A DNA stretch of 64,000 bases. Source: Paraphaeosphaeria minitans (taxonomy: Eukaryota > Ascomycota > Dothideomycetes > Pleosporales > Didymosphaeriaceae). Position 1 is the first letter of the stretch; each line of letters starts with the position of its first letter. The stretch is taken from positions 372,001 through 436,000 of the forward strand of contig WJXW01000007.1 of assembly GCA_015832175.1 (NCBI GenBank). Reading direction: 5' to 3'. This document shows positions 17,523 through 28,852 of the stretch, one piece after another. The notes beneath the pieces were generated by a model. The model was not told where the DNA came from. It saw only the letters and a list, made by a program, of their open reading frames with translations, and did no database searches. The position numbers and the translations under genes are program-made.

Positions 17523-18804
17523 AGGCTCGAGGGACGGGGCGTGGCTTCGGAGAAGACGAAAGGTGCGTCGTTGGTCTCGGTGCCGGGTTCTTGGGGCGGC
17601 GGTCGCACGAGGGCAGCGTGCTCGTAGGTACGAAGTACGGGATGCTGGCTTAGGGGGTTAAAGCGTTTGGCTACATGCCTATCTACAGCGTGCAAGGAAA
17701 TCATTTGTACGACTACTCTCATTTTCTGACATTACGGCCTACGTGCTCGAAGGTTTTCCAATTTTCGAGAATTCCTTTCCGAGGTTTTTTTTTTTTTTTG
17801 TTTGGGGGGTTGGTGGGGGGGGGGGGGGTTAGGGGTTATTGTTTTTTGTTATTTTTTTTTGTTCATCGCGCGTTTCCAACTTTTTGCCTGGGGAGCGGGA
17901 GCAACGGTGTCAAGGTAGAAAGGGGTCAACGAGACAAAGACGGCTGCTGGGGCAGGAGGCGTTGTACGAATGTAGAAGACGTGTCGCTTTTAGGCGGCCT
18001 TTTTAAATAATACCTACAGAGGAGATGATTTTGGGTTACCTACCTACCTACCTACCTACCTAGTACACATGGAAGCGTCGTGCAAGGCGAGGCGAGGCGA
18101 GTTGGAACAGTACCACGCACAGGCGCTGAGCGGACGTCGTGCGTTTGACAAGACAAGACAAGTCGAGTCGAGTCCGTCCGTCCACTGACCGTGCACTCGA
18201 TGCAGAAGGATTTCCATGACGCGGGCCGCTTGCGGGTCCTTTGCTCGGTGGTGCTGTACCGGTACCTACCTACCAGATGAGATGAGATGAGATGAGACGA
18301 GATGAGACGAGATGAGACGAGATGAGACGGGGCGATTGCAGGTGGGTTGGCATGTTAGGCGAGTAGTCTAGGTAGGGGGTGGGTTGTACCTAGTCTAACG
18401 CGTCGATGCTGCCGGGGAAGATCGGCGTATCGGTACGCGAGGCTTCGGTGGATAGGAGGGTAGGTAGGTAGGCCGTCTGTCTAGATAGATAGCTAGTTGT
18501 GCTCTGTGGTGGATCGGAGTTCCCTCGGTGACGTGACGGAGGGACTGGTGCTGGGCGAATGTGCTGGTCTGGAGAGAATGCACTGTGTTCGATGTGGCTG
18601 TTGGTCGCGTCGCGATGGTAGCTACCGTAGGTAGGTAGGTAGGTAGCGCTGCGTTCCATGGCGCTGCGAGAGGCAAACCATCAGGGCTGCATTTGGAAGA
18701 AAGGATAGAGTTGCGGGGTTTCATGGGCAGCGGGGTGTCTTTGTTGCACTCGAAGGGTGGGCATGTTCGTGACCGTGTCGTCTTTTTGTGTATTGATGCC
18801 TCGA
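17523..18804. other. Non-coding spacer with homopolymers and microsatellites
   Basis: No gene is visible. The stretch holds a long poly-T then poly-G run at about 17780-17870, a (TACC)n run at 18037-18062 and a (GATGA/GACGA)n run at about 18275-18330. (GGTA)n runs lie at about 18459-18473 and 18627-18647. Short open frames in it are translations of these repeats. Confidence 0.6.
18275..18330. repeat. GATGA/GATGAGACGA tandem repeat
   Basis: Perfect 5-bp GATGA copies pass into a 10-bp GATGAGACGA unit repeated three to four times, so a higher-order unit grew from a point change in the pentamer. Confidence 0.85.
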
Positions 18805-19445
18805 ATTGACCAGTGTCTCGAATGGAGAGAAAATCGCTCAGTGTCTCGAATAGATAAAAGTCGCTGAATGCCGTCTCTCCATGTATTGATGTCTCGGCCG
18901 AACGGAAAGTCGCTCAGTGCGTCGCTCCACGCATTAGTGTATCGAATGGACAGGTAGTCGCTCAGTGCCGTCTCCACGCAACAGTCTCAAAAACTGTGTA
19001 GAAAGAAAGTCGCTCAGTGCCGTCTCCACGCAACAGTCTCAAATACTGTGTAGAAAGAAAGTCGCTCAGTGCCGTCTCCACGTCTCCACGCGTCAGTGTC
19101 TCGAATGGAAAGAAAGTCGCTCAGCGCCTCCACGCAACAGTCTTAAATAGAAAGAAAGTCGCTCAGTGCCGTCTCCACGTCTCCACGCATCGGTGTCTCG
19201 AATAGATAAAAGCCGCTCGGTGCCGTCTCCATCATGTATCGAATGGAGAGAAAGCCGCCCAGTGCCTCCACGTGTTAGTGTCTTGAATGGAGAGAAAGTC
19301 GCTCAGTGCCTCCACGCGTCCGTGTCTCGAATAGATGAATGTCGCTCGGTGCCGTCTCCATAATGTATCGAATGGAGAGCAAGTCGCCCAGTGCCGTCTC
19401 CACGCGTCAAGACCTGAATGAGCAGAAAGTCGCTCAGTGCCCGCT
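18805..19445. repeat. Minisatellite with about 14 copies of a 42-53-bp unit
   Basis: A core resembling GTCGCTCAGTGCCGTCTCC recurs at about 18831, 18861, 18909, 18957, 19010, 19062, 19117, 19159, 19212, 19253, 19299, 19342, 19384 and 19429. Each core is followed by a variable part resembling ACGCGTCAGTGTCTCGAAT and a purine-rich GGAGAGAAA spacer. Unit length varies between about 42 and 53 bp and is not kept to multiples of three, so the array is not coding. Some units carry an alternative CAACAGTCTCAAA segment, so at least two sub-types are interspersed. It lies about 500 bp upstream of glutamate decarboxylase. Confidence 0.9.
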
Positions 19446-19911
19446 CAAGACACGCCAGTGACATGCGCAACAGGCGGTGTATGGGTCCGGTGCGCCCCCG
19501 AACGGGAAGTAGCGCGACAGACAAGCTTTCGGGCAAGGCTTATCATGGCGCCGGTCCTTTCGTCGGATGGCGACGTGGGGAACAGGATGTGCGCTGGGCT
19601 ACCTAGCTCTCGACAATCATCATGGCCATTGGGCGAGTCCGTTTACAATGACGCAGGAGAGCGGCCATGGCTGACGGTCGTCGTGGCAGGCAATGCGCCA
19701 GCCTGCACATGCCGCCGAGTGTAGCCATGGTGGTGAGGGGAGGGGAGGGGAGGTGTCTGCTGCCCCTCCTTCGCGGGGGCAACAGCCAGCAGCACCTTAT
19801 ACCTAGGTATCCCACCAGCTCCGTCGTCCACTGCTCTCCCGGCCAGCTCTTCTGCTCTCGTTCAATACCTTGCTCCTCTCCAGACAAGGCCAATTGGTCG
19901 GACAATTCAAA
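19446..19911. promoter_or_regulatory. Upstream region of glutamate decarboxylase
   Basis: These 466 bp between the minisatellite and the GAD start should hold its promoter. It is moderately GC-rich, with a CT-rich stretch just before the start codon that is common in fungal leaders. I see no site that I can name. Confidence 0.4.
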
Positions 19912-21846
19912 ATGGTGCACCTCAACCGCGTTGCGACCGACAAGGAGGTCACTGCCACAAAGGGCCTCGCCGACGCCATGAACAAGTTCACCCTCGCCGT
20001 CGAGGACGAGCCGGATGACTATGCGGCGACTGTCTACGGCAGCAAGTATGCTGCAGAAGATCTCCCCAGGCACGAGATGCCTGTAGGTTCCTCTAGTATC
20101 CTCAATCGCCATTGTTTGCTGACGGTTCCAGGACCGCGAGATGCCGCCCCAGATGTAGGTTCCTTCCTCGTCCGCAGACCCAATTGCCCTTACTCACCGC
20201 ACAAGCGCGTACCGCCTGATCAAGGACGACCTCACGCTCGATGGCACCCCGACGCTCAACCTGGCCTCGTTTGTTACAACCTACATGGTAAGTGCCCGTC
20301 TTGTCCGGAAGATACGGCTTGAAAACGCTTCCCACTGTGCCATGTGCTGCACTGCCGACGAACTTCGATGCTGATTGCCCCCCCAAGGAAGAAGAAGCTG
20401 AGAAGCTCATGGTCGACGCCTTCAGCAAAAACTTCATCGATTACGAGGAGTACCCCGTCAGTGCGGACATTCAGAACCGCTGCGTTTCCATGATTGCCCG
20501 CATGTTCAATGTGCCCGGAGACGACGATGCCAACGCGATGGGCACCTCTACCATCGGCAGTTCCGAAGGTATCATGCTTGCTGTGCTGGCCATGAAGAAG
20601 CTATGGGCAAACAAGCGCAAGGCCGAGGGAAAGCCGTTCGACCAGCCCAACATCATCATGAACTCGGCCGTGCAAGTGTGCTGGGAGAAGGCAGCGAGAT
20701 ACTTTGACGTCGAGGAGCGCTACGTGTACTGCACGGCTGATCGCTTCGTCATCGACCCGAAGCAAGCTGTCGATCTGATTGACGAGAACACCATTGGTAT
20801 CTGTTCTATTCTCGGCACGACCTACACTGGAGAGTACGTGCTCAATTTGTGGCAGTCGCTGGATGCGTGCACTGACAGATGCTAGGTACGAAGACACCAA
20901 GGCCATCAACGATCTGCTCGTCGAGAGGAACATTGACATCCCCATCCACGTCGACGCTGCTTCTGGCGGTTTCGTGGCACCCTTCGTGAACCCCGGTCTC
21001 GAGTGGGACTTCAGGCTGGAAAAGGTCGTCTCAATCAACGTCTCGGGCCACAAGTACGGGCTTGTATACCCTGGTGTGGGTTGGGTCATCTGGCGCGACC
21101 CCAAGTTCCTTCCGAAAGAACTCGTCTTCAACATCAACTACCTTGGCGCTGACCAGGCCTCTTTCACCCTCAACTTCTCGCGTGGTGCGTCACAGATCAT
21201 CGGGCAATACTACCAGATGATCCGCTTGGGCAAGAGGGGGTACAGGAGGATCATGTTGAACTTGACCCGGACGGCGGACTACCTCTCTGCGAACCTCGAA
21301 GAGCTAGGCTTCATCATCCTATCCCAGAAGAGCGGAGAGGGTCTTCCCCTCGTTGCTGCTCGTCTTGACGAGGACCTTGGAAAGCAGTACGACGAGTTCG
21401 CAATGTGAGTCTCCCTTGCGTCGGTTTACCAGCATGTCGACTGACAGTATAGTGCCCACCAACTTCGCGAGCGCGGTTGGGTCGTTCCCGCCTACACCAT
21501 GGCCCCTCACTCGGACAAGATGAAGCTCATGCGTGTGGTTGTCCGCGAGGACTTCACCAAGTCGCGTTGCGATGCTCTGGTTGCGGATTTCAAGCTTGCA
21601 CTCGAGACGCTTGATGCCATGGACTCCAAGAGGATTCAGCAGGAGAAGGAGTGAGTATCCCACGCGCAAGCTCTGTTACAGAACAGGCTAACCCTGGGCA
21701 ACAGGCACGCTGCCGAGTTCCACATGCGCCGCCGGTCGACCTTGACGGGCACCGCGGGACCACATGTTAAGAAGAAGGCTACACATCACTTCAATGATGA
21801 TCACAGCCTGCAAGCTAAGCATGATAAGTCGCACCCCGTGTGCTAA
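19912..21846 (+). CDS. GAD1: Glutamate decarboxylase (PLP-dependent)
   Basis: Seven exons, 19912-20082, 20132-20154, 20206-20287, 20388-20833, 20886-21404, 21453-21650 and 21705-21846, give 526 residues. The second exon is only 23 nt and is supported by frame and by the conserved [17 protein letters not shown] join. The enzyme converts glutamate to GABA and CO2, feeding the GABA shunt, and is cytosolic. The PLP-binding lysine is Lys297 in SGHKYG, with the upstream [13 protein letters not shown] block of group II decarboxylases. The N-terminal half carries the usual GSSEG substrate-phosphate region. The C-terminal tail is His/Lys-rich and short, as in fungal rather than calmodulin-binding plant enzymes. 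Five of the six introns have GTAAGT/GTGAGT/GTAGGT-type donors; the fourth starts GTACGT. Confidence 0.95.
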
Positions 21847-22512
21847 AGCTTTGTGTGGGTATATCTGGCAATTCGATGCTGCTTGGTGCAGTTTTCATGA
21901 TCATGGGCACACGTACATATACCGCCCTCGACGTCTATACACGAACTACGAAATGAAACGAAGTAAAGTGACATGCCTGATCACGGTAGTTGACACATGA
22001 ACGGGGATTCCAGCGCAACTGTAATCTTGCGCTACCTCACAAGATTGTACCTTCCTATATTTGTAGTATCATGGTTCGGCGCGAGTAATCAGAGCAAGCC
22101 CTACTGTAAACAGCCTTATCTTGAATTGCCGGCCACTGTGGATGACGATGTGGGTTACGTCCATTCACACTGCCCCTTCCTGGCGTTCCATGGTGGTCCA
22201 CGAGTAAGTAGCATGCTTCGGTTATCGCCGGCAAAAGCACCCTACGTCGACGCTACAAGCCGACTTCGCAGCATACCTACCTATCGTACATGCACCGTCG
22301 ACAACACGGGAAAAAATAAATAAAAGAAAAGCGAACGCACGCTCACGTTTTCTCGTTCACCACACAAGACGGGAGATATAAGACATCGGACACCAGACAT
22401 CGGACATCAGACAGCGGACACCAGACACTAGACACCAGACACTAGACACCAGACACTGGACACCAGACACTAGACACCACACACCACACACCAGACACTC
22501 ACTTCCCTCGCC
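21847..22512. other. Spacer and promoter of the DUF1989 gene with short tandem repeat
   Basis: No gene is visible. At about 22386-22500 a 14-bp unit like CAGACACTAGACAC is repeated about eight times with small changes, ending only a few bases before the next start codon, so it probably lies in the 5' leader. Confidence 0.6.
22377..22382 (+). promoter_or_regulatory. Candidate TATA element for the DUF1989 gene
   Basis: TATAAG lies 131 bp upstream of the start codon and just before the 14-bp leader repeat. The position fits a TATA box with a leader of about 100 nt, but there is no direct evidence of transcription. Confidence 0.35.
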
Positions 22513-23851
22513 ATGGCCCAGACCACACAAGCCACCACCACCACCACCACCACCACCACCACAACACCCCCTCTACCCGCCTACTTCCCCACCACCTCGA
22601 CCTCGCCCTTGCACCCCCCGACAGCGCTCTACGCCAAGCTCAAAACGCTGTCCGAGGAGAATGGCGGACTGATCAAGACGGCGGAAATCCTCGTGCCCCC
22701 ACGCAGCGGCCGCGCGTGGAAGGTGCCCGCCGGCGCGCTGTTCCGGCTGTCGACGCCCGCGGGCCCGCAAGTAGGTACGTGCAAGTCGAAGTCGAAGTCG
22801 AAGTCGAAGTCGAAGTCGCAGTCCCAGTCGCAGTCGCAGTCGCAGTCGCAGTCGCAGTCGCAGTCCCAGTCCATCTTGTTTTCCATCTCTTCTTTCGTTG
22901 TCCAAGATGGAGGTTTGCCAGGTCCCCGAATCTAACACGTGACGCCACGCAGGCGACCTCAACGTCTTCAACGCCGACAATCCGCGCGAGCGCTTCTGGG
23001 CGGCGCGCACGCGCCAGCTGCAGAGCAGCCACGTGAGCGAGGGCGACCGGCTGTGGAGCAATCTGCCGTACATGCGGCCGCTGTGCGGGGTCGTCGAGGA
23101 TGGCTGCGAGGTGCGCAGCGTGGGGCGGGAGGCGAGGCGGGATGCGAGGGGCGGCGTCACGCCGTGTGGGGGTCGGTGTCATGATCTGCTGGGCACGCGG
23201 TGTGATCCGTACGGTGCGTGTTGCTCTCTCGTCTTTCTCTCCTCTCCCCACTCCAATTTTTTTTTTGTTTTGTTATGGATAACTCGTGTGGGAGGGAAAG
23301 TGGAGTGCTGATGACCATGTGCAGTATCCCACATGCTCACGGGCGCATCGTACGACTTCCACTGCCAGTGAGTACAACTCCCCTCCCCTCCCCTCCCCGC
23401 TTCTCAATCCCCCACTCACCCCCTCACCACCCACAGCTCCAACCTCGTCCGCGCCCTCCTCCCCCACGGCCTCTCCGAATCCGACGTCCACGACGTCCTC
23501 AACGTCTTCCAAGTCACCGGACTCGACTCCCAAGGCCGCTACTTCATGGAAGCCTCGCCCGCGACCCCCGACTCGACGCTGACCTTCTTCGCCGAGCAGC
23601 CGCTGCTGTGCGCCCTGTCCACGTGCCCCGGCGGCGACCTGAGCGCCTGGGGCTGGCACCAGGCCCAAGACGCCGCCACCGCCGCCGCGGGGGACAAGCC
23701 CGACATGAAGGCCACGTGCCGCCCCATCAAGGTCGAGGTGTTCGAGCTGAGCGACGCCGCCAAGGGGGACGTGCTGCAGGGCTGGAGGGAGCCCGCCGTG
23801 AGTGGGTATGCGGGCATGCATGGGATGGCGGTGCCGGGCGGGGAGGACTAG
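22513..23851 (+). CDS. DUF1989 (urea carboxylase-associated type) protein
   Basis: Four exons, 22513-22774, 22953-23213, 23325-23367 and 23437-23851, give 326 residues. The 43-nt third exon is supported by phase and by the join YVSHMLTGASYDFHC-HSNLVRALL. Family landmarks are GDLNVFNADNPRERF, TRQLQSSHVSEGDRLWSN, HDLLGTRCDPY, the His/Cys block and LCALSTCPGGD. Bacterial relatives lie beside urea carboxylase genes, but the reaction, if any, is not established, so I assign none. The N-terminus is a Thr run encoded by a (ACC)n microsatellite, probably variable between strains. Intron 1 (22775-22952) consists largely of AAGTCG and CAGTCG hexamer repeats. Confidence 0.85.
22785..22871. repeat. Hexamer array (AAGTCG then CAGTCG) inside an intron
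   Basis: About six AAGTCG units are followed by about nine CAGTCG/CAGTCC units, all inside intron 1 of the DUF1989 gene. Read through in the upstream frame, they would encode alternating Lys-Ser then Gln-Ser before a stop at about 22933. Confidence 0.9.
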
Positions 23852-24122
23852 GCAGCGAGGGAGGGTGCCAGCGCGAACTGGGTCATGGAAAAGCAGCGGC
23901 GTGTCGTCCGCGAGAGCGAGTAGATGCAGAAGTCTTGCAAAAGAAAACGTCTGTGGTATTTGACATCAACTATCCAACTTTTGATCCCTATGCGCCTGCC
24001 TCCTACATGCAAAACTCGAATAGCAAGATGCAGACTGGGCATGTCATCACGCCCTGGGCATGCAGAAACATGGGTCACGCAGCCTGCCCGTTGAAGTTGG
24101 AACCATCTCACAATTCCATGAC

Positions 24123-26145
24123 TTATTGCGAACCGTTGACGCTGGCCTCCAGACGGCTTACCAGCGGACTCGCCTCCACGTCTTTGTTGCTCTCCGTGCT
24201 GCCGACGTTGTTTCGCCCCGGACTTGATTCCGGGCTAGGGAGATCGTTTGTGTTGGAGCGCTTAGGGCGGAAAGGCACCGGTGATGAAGGTCTTGAGGAC
24301 AGGAACTGCAAAAGTCAGCATTGCCCACGCTAAGCAAACGTTAAGAGAACACTCACGGTGGAAGCCGCAGAGAGCAGCGCAATCAGGGAAGCCTGGACCA
24401 CATCGTGATGGATACCCACGCCCCACACCCTCTGCTTGCTGCCTGCCGCCGTACACTCTATGTACGTCGCCGCCTTGGCGTCCTTGTTCGAGCCGATGGT
24501 ATGCTCCTTGTACTCGGCAACATCCAGGTCAATGCCCAGATTCCTCAAAGCATCAGCGAGGGAACTGATGGCACCGTTTCCGGTACCCTGGATGCGGTGC
24601 TCCTGGCCATCGATTTCGATGACACCGCGGAACAGACGCCGCAGGTTGCGTGAGGATGCCGTCTTGCCAGCCTCTGGAGGTGCGGGCGACTTGGAGCGGT
24701 CGGCTGTGATGTCGTAGTCCACGAGGCCGAAGCGCGGGTTGTGCTTGAGGTGGTAGGCCTTCTCGAACAGCTTGGTGATTTCCGTGGGCAGGAGCTCGCG
24801 GCCGAGCATGTCGGTTTCGCGCTGAACAATCTTGGAAAAGGCAATCTGCAGGCCTCGGGGGAGGTCGAGCTCCAGTTGGCGCTGGATGATCCAGGCAACG
24901 CCGCCTTTGCCGCTCTGCGAGTTGACGCGAATAATGGCTTCGTAGGTCCGGCCAATGTCCTGTGGGTCGAGTGGGAGGTAGGGAACCTGCCAGCGGCTCT
25001 CGTTTGTTGCGCCGTCTTGTTTTCGCTTTGCGAACCCTTTCTTGATGGCGTCTTGGTGAGATCCGCTGAAGGCACATACAACCAGCTGGCCCCCGTATGG
25101 TTGTCTGGGGTGTATTGGGATCTTGTTGCACGACTCGACCATATCGATGACGGACGTGATGTCGGAGAAGTCGATGCCCGGGTGGATACCCTGCGTGTAC
25201 AGGTTTAGAGCCAGCGTGACCAAGTCGACGTTGCCCGTCCGCTCGCCGTTGCCGAACAGCGTCCCCTCGACCCGGTCGGCACCCGCCATCTGTGCCAGCT
25301 CTGCTGCGGCGACCGCACAGCCGCGGTCGTTGTGTGGGTGCAGACTGACGGCAATCTTTTCGCGCTCGGTGATGTTCCTGCAAAAGTATTCAATCTGGTC
25401 TGCGTAGACGTTGGGCGTGCTCATCTCGACAGTGGCGGGCAGGTTGAAGATGATGGGGTTCTCCACGCTGGGCTCCCACGCTGCCTTGACGGCCTCGCAT
25501 ACCTCGACGGCAAATTCAGGTGAAGTGTCGGAGAAGGTCTCTGGCGAGAACTCGTATGCCCACTCTGTGGCAGCTTGCTCCGGATCGTCCTTGGTAATGG
25601 ACCTCGCGTATTTTGTGCATTCGACGGCCAGCGCCTTGCTCTCCTCGTTGTTCATGTTGAAGACAATGTTCTGGAAACAGGGCGACGTCGCGAGGTACAA
25701 GTGGAGGATGGCTTTCTTGGCGCCCTTGAGGGAGTCGACGGTGCGGCGGATGAGCTCCTTGCGGCATGGCGAGAGGACCTGCACCCAGACGTCGTCGGGG
25801 ACGATGCCGGGGGTGCGGATGAGGCGCTGTGTGAAGTCGAAGTCGGTCTGGGAGGCCGAGGGGAAGGAGACTTCAATCTCCTTGTAGCCGAGCTTGACGA
25901 GCATCTGGAAGTAGGCCCATTTTTGCTCACCGTCCTGCACTGGTCAGCGACGACAACACGGCGGGTGTGGACTGCAGAAAGGTGCGACTCACCATGGGGT
26001 CGACTAAGCTCTGGTTGCCGTCTCGCAGGTCCGTCGACAGCCACCGCGGCGGCTTGTCAATCGTCTTGCTCGGCCATGAGCGATCGGGCAGGTTCAGCGG
26101 CTTGAAAGCATGGTATTTCTTCCACGGCTCCTGGAGCATCGGCAT
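24123..26145 (-). CDS. LEU4: 2-isopropylmalate synthase (leucine biosynthesis)
   Basis: The exons on the minus strand are 26145-25993, 25934-24357 and 24305-24123, giving 637 residues. It condenses acetyl-CoA with 2-oxoisovalerate in the first committed step of leucine synthesis, in mitochondria and/or cytosol. The catalytic domain shows [10 protein letters not shown] (about 37-46) and the metal-binding LHPHNDRG. The C-terminal third is the LeuA regulatory domain that senses leucine ([19 protein letters not shown] and following). The last intron is 51 bp. Splicing it adds a 60-residue Ser/Pro-rich tail, while reading through ends after nine residues. I start at the ATG that begins the [14 protein letters not shown] block; the frame stays open upstream for about 93 more codons, so a longer mitochondrial form is possible. 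It is convergent with the DUF1989 gene. Confidence 0.93.
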
Positions 26146-27067
26146 GGTGGCGGCTTCTCGAAGTCTGTGTCCGTTCTTGCCGTCGCGCTTCGGCGGCAAG
26201 CAAGCAGGCAGCAAAGATGCAATTGGCAGCAGGCAGCCAGCAGCAAGTAAAGACGCGATTGGCAGCAAGCAAGCCGCAAGAAAAAGATGCGATTGGCAGC
26301 AATTGGCAGCACTGCGTGAGGCAAGGCGCGTGGACTGGACTGTGGGACGCTGTACGAAGTATCCAACACACGTAGGCAGATAGATAGTAAGACAAGGAAG
26401 CAGAATGCAAAAGCGCTGACTCAAGCCGAGCCGCTCTTCTCTCTGACTGTTCCGCCGTGGCAGCAGAAAAAGATTTCGGTAGTCTAGTCCACCGTGCTAG
26501 ACCACAGGACGAATTACCCGCCCACACAAATCCATCCACCACACGTGCCCCGCACTGCGCGTCACCCCCCGTCTTGCTGCGGGGCACATCCCTCGCTGCC
26601 CCCGATGTCGGCCACCCAACTACGTCAACCCCTTGGGCTCGTATATCTTTTCGTTGCTTTTCTTTTCTTTTCCTTTCCTTTCTACAAGCCACGTAGATGG
26701 GTGTTGCTCCACGGTCTCTGCGGAAGGCTGCGTCTGGTTGGCCGTGGCCGTGGCCGTGGCCGTGGCCGTGGCCATGACCATGACCATGACCATGACCATG
26801 ACCATGACCACGACCACGACCATGGCCATGACCATCACCGTCGCTGCAATTGACAACCCGAGCTGGAAAGCTGCACGCCGACGTCCTCTCCGCATGCGCG
26901 TCGCCAACCCCAGCACGGAGCAGCTGCCCTGTTCCCCGAGCAATGCTACCCCAGGGTGCCTTTCGCGCCCCGTATATGTGGCTGTACAACGCAATATGCA
27001 TCCGGGCGTACACACGTCGTGGGAATGGCCGTCGTGTAATTCCACAACCCGTGCGCATTGTGATGCG
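26146..27067. other. LEU4 upstream region with repeats
   Basis: No separate gene is visible. At about 26195-26311 a CGATTGGCAGCA-containing unit recurs four times, in a frame open to LEU4. At about 26740-26840 there is a hexamer array, first GGCCGT then GACCAT/GACCAC. The rest is the LEU4 promoter and the 3' flank of the DENN-type gene. Confidence 0.6.
26740..26840. repeat. Hexamer array (GGCCGT then GACCAT)
   Basis: Four to five GGCCGT units switch to about six GACCAT units, then GACCAC, then back to GGCCAT-like words. The layout, one hexamer turning into another differing by one to two bases, copies that of the DUF1989 intron array. Confidence 0.9.
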
Positions 27068-28852
27068 CTAGAAAACGGGTATCCTCACACCACAGCAGTC
27101 CACAGACGTGCCCCGGACGTCCACTACCCGCCCGCACCACATCCAGCTGAACTCGCTCAGGAACGCCCTGTCGCCTTCGCTCCACGTATCGAGCCCCATC
27201 CGCGACACGTCCCCCTTGTCCAGCAACAGTGTTCCGTCGTCCTCGTCCTCGTCCGTCTCCTCTTCGTCGGCTCTTTCGATGATGCTGTTCAAGTTCTGTA
27301 TCAGCTCCGTCGTCGAGCGGTGGAAGTACGCAATGATGGCAGTGGGCAGCGCGTCTGCGTAGTCGGATAGATCGCCGAGCACATCGCGGTCGCGCTCTCG
27401 TTCCGTGGTCGTGTACGAGTCTTGTTCGCCCGCCGACGCCCACCACATGAAGCCACTGTAAGCAAGTTGCGGCCATGTCGTCGGTTCGACCATGCTGTCA
27501 TCGACGCTCAAGTCTTCTTCCACGTCGCATGGCTCGTTCGGTCTCATCAACTTCGTCTGCTCGTCTTCATCTTCGTCGTCGTCGTCGTAGTCGTCACTAG
27601 GCGAGCGCCTGTGTTTCCTGACCTCTACTTGAAGCATCTTCCATCGCCGCAAATCCCGCTGGCTTGCTTTGATCTGTATGCCGTCCGACGTCTTCATGAT
27701 GGGCCAGACCTTTTCCTGCGGCGGTGCATCGTGCGTCTCAGGCATCTTCACCACAATGTCGAAAAGCTTCTTCTTCGTGGTGATGATCTCGTCCGTCGTG
27801 CAAGCCACCCACCCTTGGCTGGGTATGTCCTCTCCTGTCTCTGTCGCGCCATTCGCTTTCTGCATTTGCAATCGTTCCAGTTCGGGGATATCGTGTACGC
27901 CGACGGAGAATAGAGCGGGTAAACGGAGGAGCGTTTCTGTGCCTGGTGACAGCACATCGGCAGCATGTGGTGGTATACTCGATAGTACGGACAAATCGTA
28001 CACTGTTCTGTTAGCAAACCCAACTTAACCATGTGGTGGGAAATACGAAGCCGTACCAAATTCACAACACGTCCGCACTGGCGGTGGCCCAACAAACAAT
28101 ATCCTCTTCCTCAATAGCGCAGCCTGCTGCAGCCTGAACACCAACGGCCCCAGAACATCGATGTATTTCAGCATTGACAGCGCAGGGTGATCGGCCGCGA
28201 GTCCCCCTTTCTCGTTGGGCACCACCGAACTGAGCGTGCTCAGCGCCCTCTTCCTCCCAGCCTGCCCGTTGAACCCACGCCCCTCGCCCTTCGACGACCC
28301 AGCCCCGTCGTCCCCCTCTTCCCCGCTGCTCTGCCGTGCCCAGAATTTCTCAAGCACCGCCGTCCGCTCCGGGTCCTCGGCCAGCGTTTCTGCAAGCTGC
28401 CGCAGCTGGCTTGCGAGCAGCCAACTGCGACCCAGACGCCCGTACGCCCGACTGACCAGGATGCCCACGCTCACAAACCGGGCGTTGCGGTCCTCGGCGC
28501 CCGCCTCGCCCTTGGCGTATGCGCTCAGTCCGGCGTATCCTTCGTGCACGAAATACACGAGGTCGGATGGGAGCGTGTGGAGGCCCGAGGGGAGCGACTT
28601 GTATTCGACGGCGCCGTCGAGCGGGACCGTGGCATGCGAGCGTTTCCACGCGACCGTGTACCTGCGGCCGTCTGTGTTAGCAGGTGCATGGCGTCTGGCA
28701 ATGCTGCCGGGCTCCAGAGTGACGTACCCGACCTTCTTGTCGAAGCGGATGAGGAAGAGGGCCGACAGCTGGGGCGGGTCCGTGTCTGCGCACACGTCGT
28801 GGTCGCGCTCGACATCTGTCGCGCTCGAGGCTGACGAGGCGCCCGCTGACAT
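27068..28852 (-). CDS. LCHN/Anr2-type DENN-domain protein (DUF2347)
   Basis: The exons on the minus strand are 28852-28057 and 28002-27068, with a 54-bp intron (GTACGG...AACAG), giving 576 residues. The N-terminal block with FLIRFDKKVGY, VAWKRS, YKSLPSGLHTLPSD and YFVHEGYAGLSAY matches the LCHN (DENND11) / yeast Anr2 family, a divergent DENN group. DENN proteins are usually exchange factors for Rab-type GTPases. The partner here is unknown, so a membrane-traffic role is inference. A linker at about residues 225-260 is charged and low in complexity, and a long acidic Asp/Glu run lies near residue 405. An in-frame ATG 42 codons upstream (28978) would add an Arg-rich leader; I prefer the inner start because the conserved part begins soon after it. 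Confidence 0.75.

Noticed and set aside
17800..17850. TTAGGG-like text in the poly-T/poly-G run, possible interstitial telomere
   Set aside because: Only one TTAGGG occurs, inside homopolymer runs; there is no tandem telomeric array.
18965..19363. Short open frames across the minisatellite, looking like a repeat protein
   Set aside because: Unit lengths are not multiples of three, so the frame changes from unit to unit.
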